Assembly (NCBI RefSeq): GCF_016031615.1
Contig: NZ_JACYXC010000001.1
Location: 2,542,001-2,606,000, forward strand
Direction: 5' to 3'
From: Streptomyces pactum
GTDB taxonomy: Bacteria > Actinomycetota > Actinomycetes > Streptomycetales > Streptomycetaceae
DNA: 64,000 nucleotides
In this document: positions 8,382 to 15,114 of the stretch, piece after piece
Position numbering within the stretch: the stretch's first letter is position 1
How the letters are laid out: each line of letters begins with the position of its first letter
The notes under the pieces: model-generated
Told to the model about the DNA's origin: nothing
The model's database searches: none
Seen by the model: only the letters and a program-made list of their open reading frames with translations
Made by a program: the position numbers and the translations under genes

Positions 8382-9197
8382 TCACGGCCGGCCGGGCAGG
8401 AGTCCCAGTTCCACCGCGCGCACGCCGGCCTGGAAGCGGGAGCTGGCGCCCAGTTCCCGCATCACCTCCGCGACGTACCGGCGGTAGGTGCGCAGCGAGA
8501 CCTTCATCTCCCGGGCCGCCACCTCGTCGGTGTGGCCGGTGCGCAGGCACTCCAGGATCCGCCGCGCGGACCGCGGGCACAGCCGGCCCGTCAGCCGCGG
8601 GTAGTCCGCCAGGCCCACCCCGTTCGCCCAGGCACCGGCGAAGAGCAGCTCGACCGCCTGGACGGTGAGCGAGTCCTCCACCACCGAGCCGGCCCGGCCC
8701 GGCCGCTCCGGGTCCGGCCGCACGTAGGCGGTGCGGGAGTCCACCAGGAGGGTCTCCTCCAGTTCGGCGTCGGCGACCCGTACCTCGAAGCGCGGGAAGG
8801 GGCGCGGGGTGGTCCGCAGCCGGCCGGTGTGCACCGCCCCGGGCAGGCACAGCAGTTTCACGGTGACCTGGTCACCGCCGGCCGCGGCCAGCCGGCCCAG
8901 CGCGGCCAGCAGCGGGGCCTCCTGCTCGGCGCCGGTGAGGACCGCGCTCACGCTCTGGGTGGCACCGCGCACCAGCCGCTCCACGGTCTCCGCGTGGGCC
9001 GCGCCGGCCAGCGAGGACCGGGCCAGCTCCCGGCGGTGCCGGACGACGGTCGCCTCGATCAGGTCCCGGGCCGCCAGCAGGGCCTGTTCCACCCGGTCCG
9101 TCTCCGGGCCGGCCGGGGCGATTCCGGCCGCGGCGAACGGCCGGCCGGCCGCCACGCTCCCCTGTTCAGGATCGGACATCATCGGAACAGCAACCAT
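8382..9197 (-). CDS. LuxR-type HTH transcriptional regulator (copy 1 of tandem pair)
   Basis: A 271-residue paralogue of the next gene, sharing the HTH block AAREMKVSLRTYRRYVAEVM and the ending LGASSRFQAGVRAVELGLL. The N-terminal 200 residues have no known signal-receiver motif. I choose the ATG at 9197 because GGGG lies 5 bp upstream; an ATG at 9236 is also in frame. Two 14-bp direct repeats lie 37-75 bp upstream of the chosen start and could be autoregulatory sites. Confidence 0.83.
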   Translation of the reverse strand: MVAVPMMSDPEQGSVAAGRPFAAAGIAPAGPETDRVEQALLAARDLIEATVVRHRRELARSSLAGAAHAETVERLVRGATQSVSAVLTGAEQEAPLLAALGRLAAAGGDQVTVKLLCLPGAVHTGRLRTTPRPFPRFEVRVADAELEETLLVDSRTAYVRPDPERPGRAGSVVEDSLTVQAVELLFAGAWANGVGLADYPRLTGRLCPRSARRILECLRTGHTDEVAAREMKVSLRTYRRYVAEVMRELGASSRFQAGVRAVELGLLPGRP

Positions 9198-9233
9198 GAC
9201 TTCCCCTGGTCCGGCGTGCAGACAATTGTCGTT

Positions 9234-9272
9234 CACCGGGGCTGCGTTAAGCCCGGCGCACCGGGGCTGCGT
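9234..9272. repeat. 14-bp direct repeat upstream of the LuxR pair
   Basis: CACCGGGGCTGCGT occurs at 9234-9247 and again at 9259-9272, a spacing of 25 bp or about 2.4 helical turns. The position immediately upstream of the regulator gene makes an operator pair plausible, but nothing identifies the binding protein. Confidence 0.4.
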
Positions 9273-9485
9273 AAACCCCGGCTGGAACCAATCCCCCGCT
9301 CACCACCTGGCTCCTGACCCGAGGAATTCATTGCCCTATTACGCGAGGCGATCATCGAGCTAAAACCGTGATGACATTAATTCGCACACAGCAACGGCGT
9401 CAACGCACCCAGTGAGATGAAGGTTTGGCAAAGGCCGCCGTCCGCAGGCAACTTCTACGCCCGTATAACTGTCGTCGCCCGTCGA

Positions 9486-9598
9486 TTGGCAGCAAGCTGC
9501 CGCGCGACGCGGCCGGGCGGACGCCCGTCGCCACGGACCGCAGCGGATGGGCGACCGCGAGCGACCATCCACACGCTCCGGTGTCCGCTTGCTGCCAA
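9486..9598. repeat. 12-bp inverted repeat in the 9198-9701 intergenic region
   Basis: TTGGCAGCAAGC at 9486-9497 and its exact reverse complement at 9587-9598 are separated by 89 bp. They lie in a 504-bp divergent intergenic region that is less GC-rich than the surroundings, between the LuxR pair and the secreted-protein gene at 9702. Looped operators for either gene are possible. I see no coding sequence here. Confidence 0.4.
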
Positions 9599-9701
9599 CG
9601 TCGCCCGGGGCAACCAGCCGTCCCGCCTCCAGCCGCCCACTAGCATGGTTCGACCACCTATCCAGCGAGGATCATGAAAGTTCAGCCGTAAGGGGGAGGC
9701 G

Positions 9702-10406
9702 ATGACGCCGCACGGCCGGGCCGCAGGGCCCTCCGCCGTCATGCCCCCGCCCCGGCCGGCCGGCGGCCCCGCCGCCCCGGCGGTCCTGGTCCTCCTCGCG
9801 GCCCTCGGGGTGCTCCTCGCGGTGGTGTCCGGCCCGGCGCTCACCGGCGCGGCGGCCACCGGCACGGGGGCGGCCCCGGCCGGCGCCGGCCGCGCTCCCG
9901 CCGTGGCCGGGGAAGGCTCCGGCCCGGTCGCCGGCCCCGGTTCCGGTTCCGCATCCGGTTCCGGTTCCGTCGACGGACCGCCGGCCGACGCTTCCCGGAC
10001 GGCCGACGGCGCTGCCGGGCCGGACGGGACGGCCGCGCTCCGGGAGGTGACGGCCGCCCGGCGGGCCGCGGAGGGCCTCCGCCCGGTCGGGGAGTTCTCC
10101 CGGCCGACCGGGACGCCCGTCGCGCCGGCCGGAACCGTCGCCCGGCCCGCCCCCACCGCCGTCCACCAGGGACCGGCGCGGGACACCGCCGAGGAGCGGG
10201 CGCCGGTCCGCTGCCGCCCGGACGGCGTCCCGGTACCGGACGGCACTCTGGCGGCCCCCGCCCCCGGGTGGCACACCGACCCGCTGCCGCACCTCGGTGG
10301 CACCCGGCTCGCCGCCCCGGACGGCTGGACCCCGCGCGCCCTGCCGCCCGGGCACCGCCCCGGTGCCGGCCGGCGGTGCCAACTCCTCCCGGTCCTGCGC
10401 ATCTAG
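9702..10406 (+). CDS. Hypothetical exported or membrane-anchored protein
   Basis: A 234-residue protein with no family I recognise. The ATG follows a very strong AGGGGGAGG site, which is the best evidence that it is real. After about 25 Pro-rich residues there is one hydrophobic segment (residues 27-47) that could be a signal anchor. The rest is Gly/Ser/Ala/Pro-rich with GSGS-type repeats, then a more ordered stretch around TAARRAAEGLRP. Two cysteines lie in the C-terminal quarter. It sits upstream of a DsbA-like/CcdA pair, which could act on those cysteines; that link is inference only. Confidence 0.6.
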   Translation: MTPHGRAAGPSAVMPPPRPAGGPAAPAVLVLLAALGVLLAVVSGPALTGAAATGTGAAPAGAGRAPAVAGEGSGPVAGPGSGSASGSGSVDGPPADASRTADGAAGPDGTAALREVTAARRAAEGLRPVGEFSRPTGTPVAPAGTVARPAPTAVHQGPARDTAEERAPVRCRPDGVPVPDGTLAAPAPGWHTDPLPHLGGTRLAAPDGWTPRALPPGHRPGAGRRCQLLPVLRI

Positions 10407-10879
10407 GCGTCCCGTCACGGCGGGCCGCCCGCCGACCGCCGCGTACCGGCGCCCACCGCCGCGACCGCCTGCCCCCGCGCAGCCGCGGGTGCGGATACGG
10501 ATGCGGGCGTGACCTGCACCGCGTACCGCCGCGACCGCGGCGGCGGCGTACCGACGCCCTGCCCCCGCGCACCGGCGGAACCGCGCCGCGCACCGGCACG
10601 GGCGGGCGCCGCACACCGTCGGCACCGGGTAGGCGCGCACCCTGCCGGGCCGGGCCGGGCCGTACCGTGCCGACGCGCACCGTGCCCTGCCCTGTCGCGC
10701 CCTGCACCGGTACCGCCGCACCCGGCCGGTGCGCCCCGTACCACCATGGCATCCATGCCCCCGGGCCGCCGCGCCCCGGGTCCCGCGTGCCGCCGCCCGG
10801 TTCGGGCGGCCGACGCGGGTCCCGGCCGGCCGGCCCGGTCCGCCCAGCTCTGCCCGACCGGAATCCGGAGTCCTCCCCC
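10407..10879. other. Low-complexity intergenic region, no gene seen
   Basis: About 470 bp of C-rich, repeat-like DNA (recurring GCGTACCG, GCACCG and CCCCCGCGC blocks) between the secreted protein and the DsbA-like gene. Open frames exist on both strands but have Arg/Pro/Ala compositions typical of shadow frames. A GGAG ribosome site for the next gene is at the end. Confidence 0.45.
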
Positions 10880-11698
10880 ATGCCCGCACCCAGCACCACC
10901 CGCCGACTGGCGGCGACCGGCGCCGTCATCGCCTTCGTCGTCGCCGTCTTCCTCACCGTGCTCGCCCTCGGCGACGACGGCGGCGGCGTCCGCGACCACG
11001 GCCCGGCCGGGGACCGCCCGGAGGTGAGCGCCGAGCAGCGCCGGTACGACGAGCTGACCGGGCGCAGCGCCCGGCGGACCGAGGGCGACCCGATGGCCGT
11101 GGGCCGGGCGGACGCCCCGGTGGTCCTGGTCGAGTACGCCGACTACCAGTGCTCCTACTGCGGGGAGTTCGCCCGGACGACCCGGCCCGAGCTGGTCGAG
11201 CGGTACGTCGAGCGCGGCCTGCTACGCATCGAGTTCCGCAACTTCCCCATCTTCGGCGCGGACTCCGAGCGCGCCGCCCGGGCCTCCTGGGCGGCCGGCC
11301 GGCAGGGCCGGTTCTGGGAGTTCCACGACGAGCTGTTCGCCCACCCGCGCAAGGGTGACGCGCTGGCCGAGGACCGGCTGGTCGAGCTGGCCCGGCGCGG
11401 CGGGGTGCCCGACCTGGACCGCTTCCGCCGGGACCTGAACGGCGAGGCGGCCGGGGCGGCCCTGGAGCGGGACCGCGAGCAGGGGTACCGGCTGGGTGTG
11501 CAGTCCACCCCGTCATTCCTGGTCAACGGCCGTCCGGTGGCGGGCGCCCAGCCCGTCTCGGTCTTCGCCGAGGTGATCGACGACGCGGCCGCCGCGGCCC
11601 GGCACGGTGGCGCGGACGGCACGGAGGGCGCCGACGGCGCGGACGGTGCGCGGCGGCCGGACGGCGGCACCGGCGGTGACGAGCCGGGCGGCCGGTGA
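10880..11698 (+). CDS. DsbA-like thioredoxin-fold disulfide oxidoreductase
   Basis: A 272-residue membrane-anchored thiol oxidoreductase. A single N-terminal helix (residues 11-30) is followed by an extracytoplasmic thioredoxin fold. The active site is Cys91-Ser-Tyr-Cys94, and the cis-proline loop QSTPSFLVNG is near residue 205. Thioredoxin strands FRNFPIFG and DLNGEAAG helices complete the DsbA family pattern. The last 35 residues are Gly/Asp/Ala-rich and probably disordered. The stop overlaps the GTG of the next gene, a CcdA-type reductant carrier, so the two form a redox pair: CcdA passes electrons from the cytosol to an exported thiol protein. The protein may therefore act as a reductase or isomerase rather than a pure oxidase. 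Confidence 0.88.
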   Translation: MPAPSTTRRLAATGAVIAFVVAVFLTVLALGDDGGGVRDHGPAGDRPEVSAEQRRYDELTGRSARRTEGDPMAVGRADAPVVLVEYADYQCSYCGEFARTTRPELVERYVERGLLRIEFRNFPIFGADSERAARASWAAGRQGRFWEFHDELFAHPRKGDALAEDRLVELARRGGVPDLDRFRRDLNGEAAGAALERDREQGYRLGVQSTPSFLVNGRPVAGAQPVSVFAEVIDDAAAAARHGGADGTEGADGADGARRPDGGTGGDEPGGR

Positions 11699-12534
11699 CC
11701 GGCGTGGCCGACATCGGTTATCTGGCGGCGTTCCTCGGCGGGGCGCTCGCCCTGCTCAGCCCGTGCAGCGCGCTGCTGCTGCCCGCCTTCTTCGCGTACT
11801 CGCTCTCCTCGCCCGGCCGGCTGCTCGCCCGGACCGGGATCTTCTACCTGGGGCTCGCCACCACACTGGTGCCGCTGGGGGCCGCGTCCACCGCGGCCAG
11901 CCGGCTCTTCAACGGTCACCGGGACCTGCTGGTCGCCATCGGCGGCTGGACGGTGGTGGCGCTGGGTGCCGCCCAGATCCTGGGGATGGGCTTCGCCTCG
12001 CGGCGGGCCGGGCGCACCGCGGGCCGGATCACCCCGCGGGCGGCGGCCTCCGCGGCGGCCACCTATCTGCTGGGCTCGGTCTACGGGCTGGCGGGCTTCT
12101 GCGCCGGGCCGATCCTCGGCGCGGTGCTGACCGTGACCGCGGTCAGCGGCAGCCCGGTGTACGGGGCGTCGATGCTGGCGGTGTACGCGCTGGGGATGGC
12201 GCTGCCGCTGTTCGTGCTGGCGCTGTGCTGGGACCGCTGGGACCTGGGCCGGCGGCGCTGGCTGCGCGGGCGGGAGCTGCGCGCGGGGCGGCTGCGGCTG
12301 CACACCACCTCGCTGGTGTCGGGGCTGTTCTTCATCGCCATCGGGGTGCTGTTCCTGCGGTACAACGGCACCGCCGCGCTGCCCGGGCCGCTCGACGCCG
12401 GTCAGGCGCTGGCGCTGGAGCGCCGGGTGCGCCGGATCGGTGACGCGGTGCCCGACCTGGCGCTGCTCGCCGGGATCGCGCTGGTGGTGGCGGTGGCGCT
12501 GGCCCGGATCGCGCTGCGCGCGCCGAAGGAGTAG
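11695..12534 (+). CDS. ccdA: CcdA/DsbD-family transmembrane thiol-electron carrier
   Basis: A 279-residue membrane protein with six to seven predicted helices. The two family cysteines that form the transmembrane redox pair are Cys24 (SPCSALLLP) in helix 1 and Cys136 (GFCAGPILG) in helix 4; the first has SPC-x-x-L-L-L-P instead of the common SPCVLPLLP. It moves reducing equivalents from cytosolic thioredoxin to extracytoplasmic partners. The GTG start is coupled to the stop of the DsbA-like gene through GTGA. No ResB/ResC or other cytochrome c assembly genes lie nearby, so a role in general exported-protein redox is more likely than cytochrome maturation here. Confidence 0.85.
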   Translation: MTGVADIGYLAAFLGGALALLSPCSALLLPAFFAYSLSSPGRLLARTGIFYLGLATTLVPLGAASTAASRLFNGHRDLLVAIGGWTVVALGAAQILGMGFASRRAGRTAGRITPRAAASAAATYLLGSVYGLAGFCAGPILGAVLTVTAVSGSPVYGASMLAVYALGMALPLFVLALCWDRWDLGRRRWLRGRELRAGRLRLHTTSLVSGLFFIAIGVLFLRYNGTAALPGPLDAGQALALERRVRRIGDAVPDLALLAGIALVVAVALARIALRAPKE

Positions 12535-12661
12535 CGGGGCGGACGGGGCCGCCCGGATGCCGCTCCCCCGGCGCGGGGCCGCGCCGGAGCCCGGCCGGCC
12601 GCCGCGGTACGGGACCGCGCCCGGCCGGCCGCCACCGACCGGGCCCGGTCCCGGCCGGCCG

Positions 12662-13255
12662 TCAGAACTGGACGTCCGAGCAGGCGTAGAAGGCGTTGCC
12701 GGTGTCCGCGATCGTCCACACCGCGACGATCACGTGGTGGCCGCTCTTCCCGCTGGGCAGCTTGCCGGTGTGCGAGAAGGTGAACGGCGGGCGCTTGCCG
12801 TTGTAGGGGACGGTCAGGAACGGGGTGAGTTCCAGGTTGGCCCGGGTGACCTTCTGGCTCGGGTCGTACCCGTCCTTGGTCACGTAGTAGCGCCAGTCGG
12901 TGGTGGCGTGGGCCGCGGTGAACCGCCAGTTGAAGGTGTGGTCGGCGCCCGAGGTCAGCTTGGTGGTCGGCCACTTGCCGCCGCGCGGGTCGTCGAGCTG
13001 GGCGAACTGGCCGTTGCCGCCGGAGCAGATGGCGCCGTCGGCCGGGCCGCCGTTCGGGAAGCCCTTGGGGCCCTCGACGCTCTGCGGCTCCCACTGGATC
13101 TGTCCGCAGTTCTGCACGGTGCCGTTGGCACACAGCTTCTGGCGGCTGATGGGCGACTCGGTGTAACCGTGGCCGGTGGCGGACCCACCGGTGGCGAGGA
13201 TGGAGGCGGCGGCGATGCCGATGCCCACCGCTGCCGCGCTGATCTTCCTTCGCAT
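12662..13255 (-). CDS. lpmP: AA10 lytic polysaccharide monooxygenase (chitin-binding)
   Basis: A 197-residue exported copper enzyme. A 28-residue signal peptide ends at ATG|HGYTES, so the mature protein would begin with His29, the first ligand of the copper histidine brace. The second ligand is the His in AAHATTDW near residue 118. Four cysteines fit two disulfides. The family oxidatively cleaves chitin or cellulose. Single-domain form, no extra carbohydrate-binding module. The symbol follows the Streptomyces lpmP gene found near glxA. AGGAG lies 6 bp before the ATG. Two DasR-like operators sit 135-190 bp upstream, fitting control by GlcNAc availability. Confidence 0.93.
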   Translation of the reverse strand: MRRKISAAAVGIGIAAASILATGGSATGHGYTESPISRQKLCANGTVQNCGQIQWEPQSVEGPKGFPNGGPADGAICSGGNGQFAQLDDPRGGKWPTTKLTSGADHTFNWRFTAAHATTDWRYYVTKDGYDPSQKVTRANLELTPFLTVPYNGKRPPFTFSHTGKLPSGKSGHHVIVAVWTIADTGNAFYACSDVQF

Positions 13256-13389
13256 GCTTCGCTCCTGGAGAACGTGGGGGAAGGCTCTGGGAACGTGGGG
13301 GTGCGGGTGGAACCTGGGGGTGGCGGGTGCTGCTGGGTGCTGCTGGGACGCCCTGGGGTGAGCACGGGGGCCGCTGCTCCTCCCCGCGC

Positions 13390-13445
13390 TGCGGTCTAGA
13401 CCAACACGGAGGTTAACGGCGACCCATAGTCATGTCCAGACCAAT
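13390..13445. promoter_or_regulatory. Two DasR-type operators (dre) upstream of the LPMO gene
   Basis: The known DasR consensus is ACTGGTCTAGACCACT. Site 1 (13390-13405) holds a perfect core GGTCTAGACC. Site 2 (13430-13445) has the core TGTCCAGACC. The centres are exactly 40 bp apart, close to four helical turns. Streptomyces chitinase promoters carry similar paired repeats. The rest of the 13256-13813 gap holds no gene that I can support. Confidence 0.75.
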
Positions 13446-13813
13446 GACGCGGGGATGTACAACTACTTCACCCCGGTTCCCGGGCCCATTCCTCCGGCCT
13501 CCGCCCCACCGAAATGTTTCGGCCACGGCGGGCCGTGGCCGCCGGGCCGGCGGGCCCTCGCCGGCGGCGGACGGCACCGCACCGGCGGCCGACGGCACCG
13601 GCCGGACGGTCCGCGGCGGCCTCCCGGGCGGACCGCGTCCGGGCCGGGTCATCCCCGTCCGCGGGGGCGCGGCCGGCCGCCCCGGGGACGGGGACGCGGG
13701 CGCCGGGGTACTGGTGGCGAGGGCCGGAGGCCCGGCGGCGGGGGTCAGGGGCCCGGCGGCGGACATGGCGCGGAGCACCCTCTTGCGTCAGGTAGGATTT
13801 CTCCTGTCAGCGC

Positions 13814-13887
13814 GCGCCGCTAGCTCAGTTGGTTAGAGCAGCTGACTCTTAATCAGCGGGTCCGGGGTTCGAGTCCCTGGCGGCGCA
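13814..13887 (+). tRNA. tRNA-Lys (CTT)
   Basis: A full cloverleaf: 7-bp acceptor GCGCCGC/GCGGCGC, D arm with GGTTAGAGC, anticodon stem-loop CTGACTCTTAATCAG with anticodon CTT, T loop TTCGAGT, discriminator A. CCA is not encoded. A TAGGAT -10 element at 13793-13798 lies 15 bp upstream. A strong hairpin terminator follows. Confidence 0.97.
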
Positions 13888-13895
13888 CGTCTCAG

Positions 13896-13929
13896 CAGGG
13901 CCCCCTCACCGGTCGGTGAGGGGGCCCTG
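13896..13929 (+). terminator. Terminator after tRNA-Lys
   Basis: A perfect 15-bp stem (13896-13910 with 13915-13929) with a GGTC loop starts 9 bp after the tRNA. It lacks a long T run, as is usual in Streptomyces. Confidence 0.85.
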
Positions 13930-14007
13930 TGTCGTACCGGCCCGGCCGGCCGGGCCCGGCGCCGCCGAGCCGTCCGGTCGCGCCGCTGGTCAAACGGGGA
14001 GGTCGCG

Positions 14008-14724
14008 GTGCACAGTCGCGGAATGGCACGCGACATCCAGGAGCGGATCAAGAAGCTGATCATCGACCAGCGGCTGCCGTCCGGCGCCCCGCTGCCCACC
14101 GAGACGGAGCTGATGGAGCTCCTCGGGGTCAGCCGCAACTCGGTGCGCGAGGCGCTCAAGGCGCTCCAGGCCATGGGCATCGTGGAGATCCGGCACGGTT
14201 TCGGCACCTACGTCGGGCCGATGTCGATGGCCCCGATGATCGAGGGGCTGATCTTCCGCACCGTCGCGGGCCACTACCGGGGCGAGGACAGCCTGCTCCA
14301 GCTGCTGGAGCTGCGCGAGGCGGTGGAGACCGGCCTGGTGGGGCGGCTGGCCGGGCGGATACCCGAGGCCGACCTGCTGGAGCTGGAGGCGATCGTCGCC
14401 CGGATGGAGGACGAGGCCGCCGCCGGCGCGATCGGCGCCGACACCGACCGCGCCTTCCACGCCGCGCTCCACCGCCATCTGGACAACCTGCTGCTCAGCG
14501 AGGTGCTGGCGGCGTTCTGGGACGCCTTCCACCGGGTCCGTACCGATCTGGTCGACGTCCACCAGGACCCCCGGGTCACCTGTGCGCAGCACCGGGAGAT
14601 CCTGGCGGCGGTCCGGTCCGGCGACGCCGGGCGCGCCGAGGCCGCGGTGCGCGACCACTTCGGCAACATCCGGGCCCGGCTCCGCCAGGCGCCCCCGTCC
14701 GAGCCGGCGCCCCCGCGCGGCTGA
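14008..14724 (+). CDS. FadR-subfamily GntR transcriptional regulator
   Basis: A 238-residue regulator. The N-terminal winged helix (residues 8-72) contains the GntR signature LPTETELMELLGVSRNSVREALKALQAMGIVE and RHGFGTYV. The C-terminal all-helical FCD domain shows LLELREAVETGLVGRLA, DRAFHAALHRHLDN and a final HREILAAVRSGDAGRAEAAV, with the Asp/His residues that usually bind metal. FCD members respond to carboxylic acids or sugar acids; the ligand is unknown. The GTG start follows GGGGAGGT by 6 bp. It lies 390 bp upstream of glxA on the same strand and may control it, though no operator is evident. Confidence 0.9.
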   Translation: MHSRGMARDIQERIKKLIIDQRLPSGAPLPTETELMELLGVSRNSVREALKALQAMGIVEIRHGFGTYVGPMSMAPMIEGLIFRTVAGHYRGEDSLLQLLELREAVETGLVGRLAGRIPEADLLELEAIVARMEDEAAAGAIGADTDRAFHAALHRHLDNLLLSEVLAAFWDAFHRVRTDLVDVHQDPRVTCAQHREILAAVRSGDAGRAEAAVRDHFGNIRARLRQAPPSEPAPPRG

Positions 14725-15114
14725 GCCGGCCCGTGCCCGGACCGCGGCCGGCCGTGGTGCCGCCGCGCCCCGGCCCCTCCCCTGCCGCGGGCCGCCGTGT
14801 TCCGTCGCGGGCCGCCCCGGTCCGTCGTGATCCTTCGGGATCCTCCGTGGTCCGTCGTGGTCCTTCGCCGTCGCGGTCCGTCGCGGTCCTTCGTGATCAC
14901 GCCGCGGTCCACCGGCCGGGACCGTCGCGTTACTCCGGGCGCACCGCCCCCGGCTGACCCCGGGGAGTGAATCGGGCGGCCCCGGCCCGTTTTCTGCGCC
15001 CTCCCCGGCGATTCTTCCTCTTGTCTGTTCTTCGGCGGGCCGCCCGGCCTCCGGCGGCCGGCCGTACGCCAGGAGCCCGGACCAGACGCACTGCGGCCTT
15101 GAGGGGCGTGATCC
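14725..15114. repeat. Gene-free spacer with GGTCCKTCG-type repeats before glxA
   Basis: From about 14790 to 14920 the spacer is built of degenerate copies of a 9-10 bp word, variants of GTGGTCCTTCG and CGCGGTCCGTCG. The remainder carries the glxA leader with a GAGGGG ribosome site. In Streptomyces the cslA gene normally lies directly upstream of glxA; here there is only this spacer and no trace of a glycosyltransferase frame. Confidence 0.6.

Noticed and set aside
7582..12534. Natural-product gene cluster around the LuxR pair
   Set aside because: No synthase, precursor peptide or tailoring enzyme is present in the neighbourhood.
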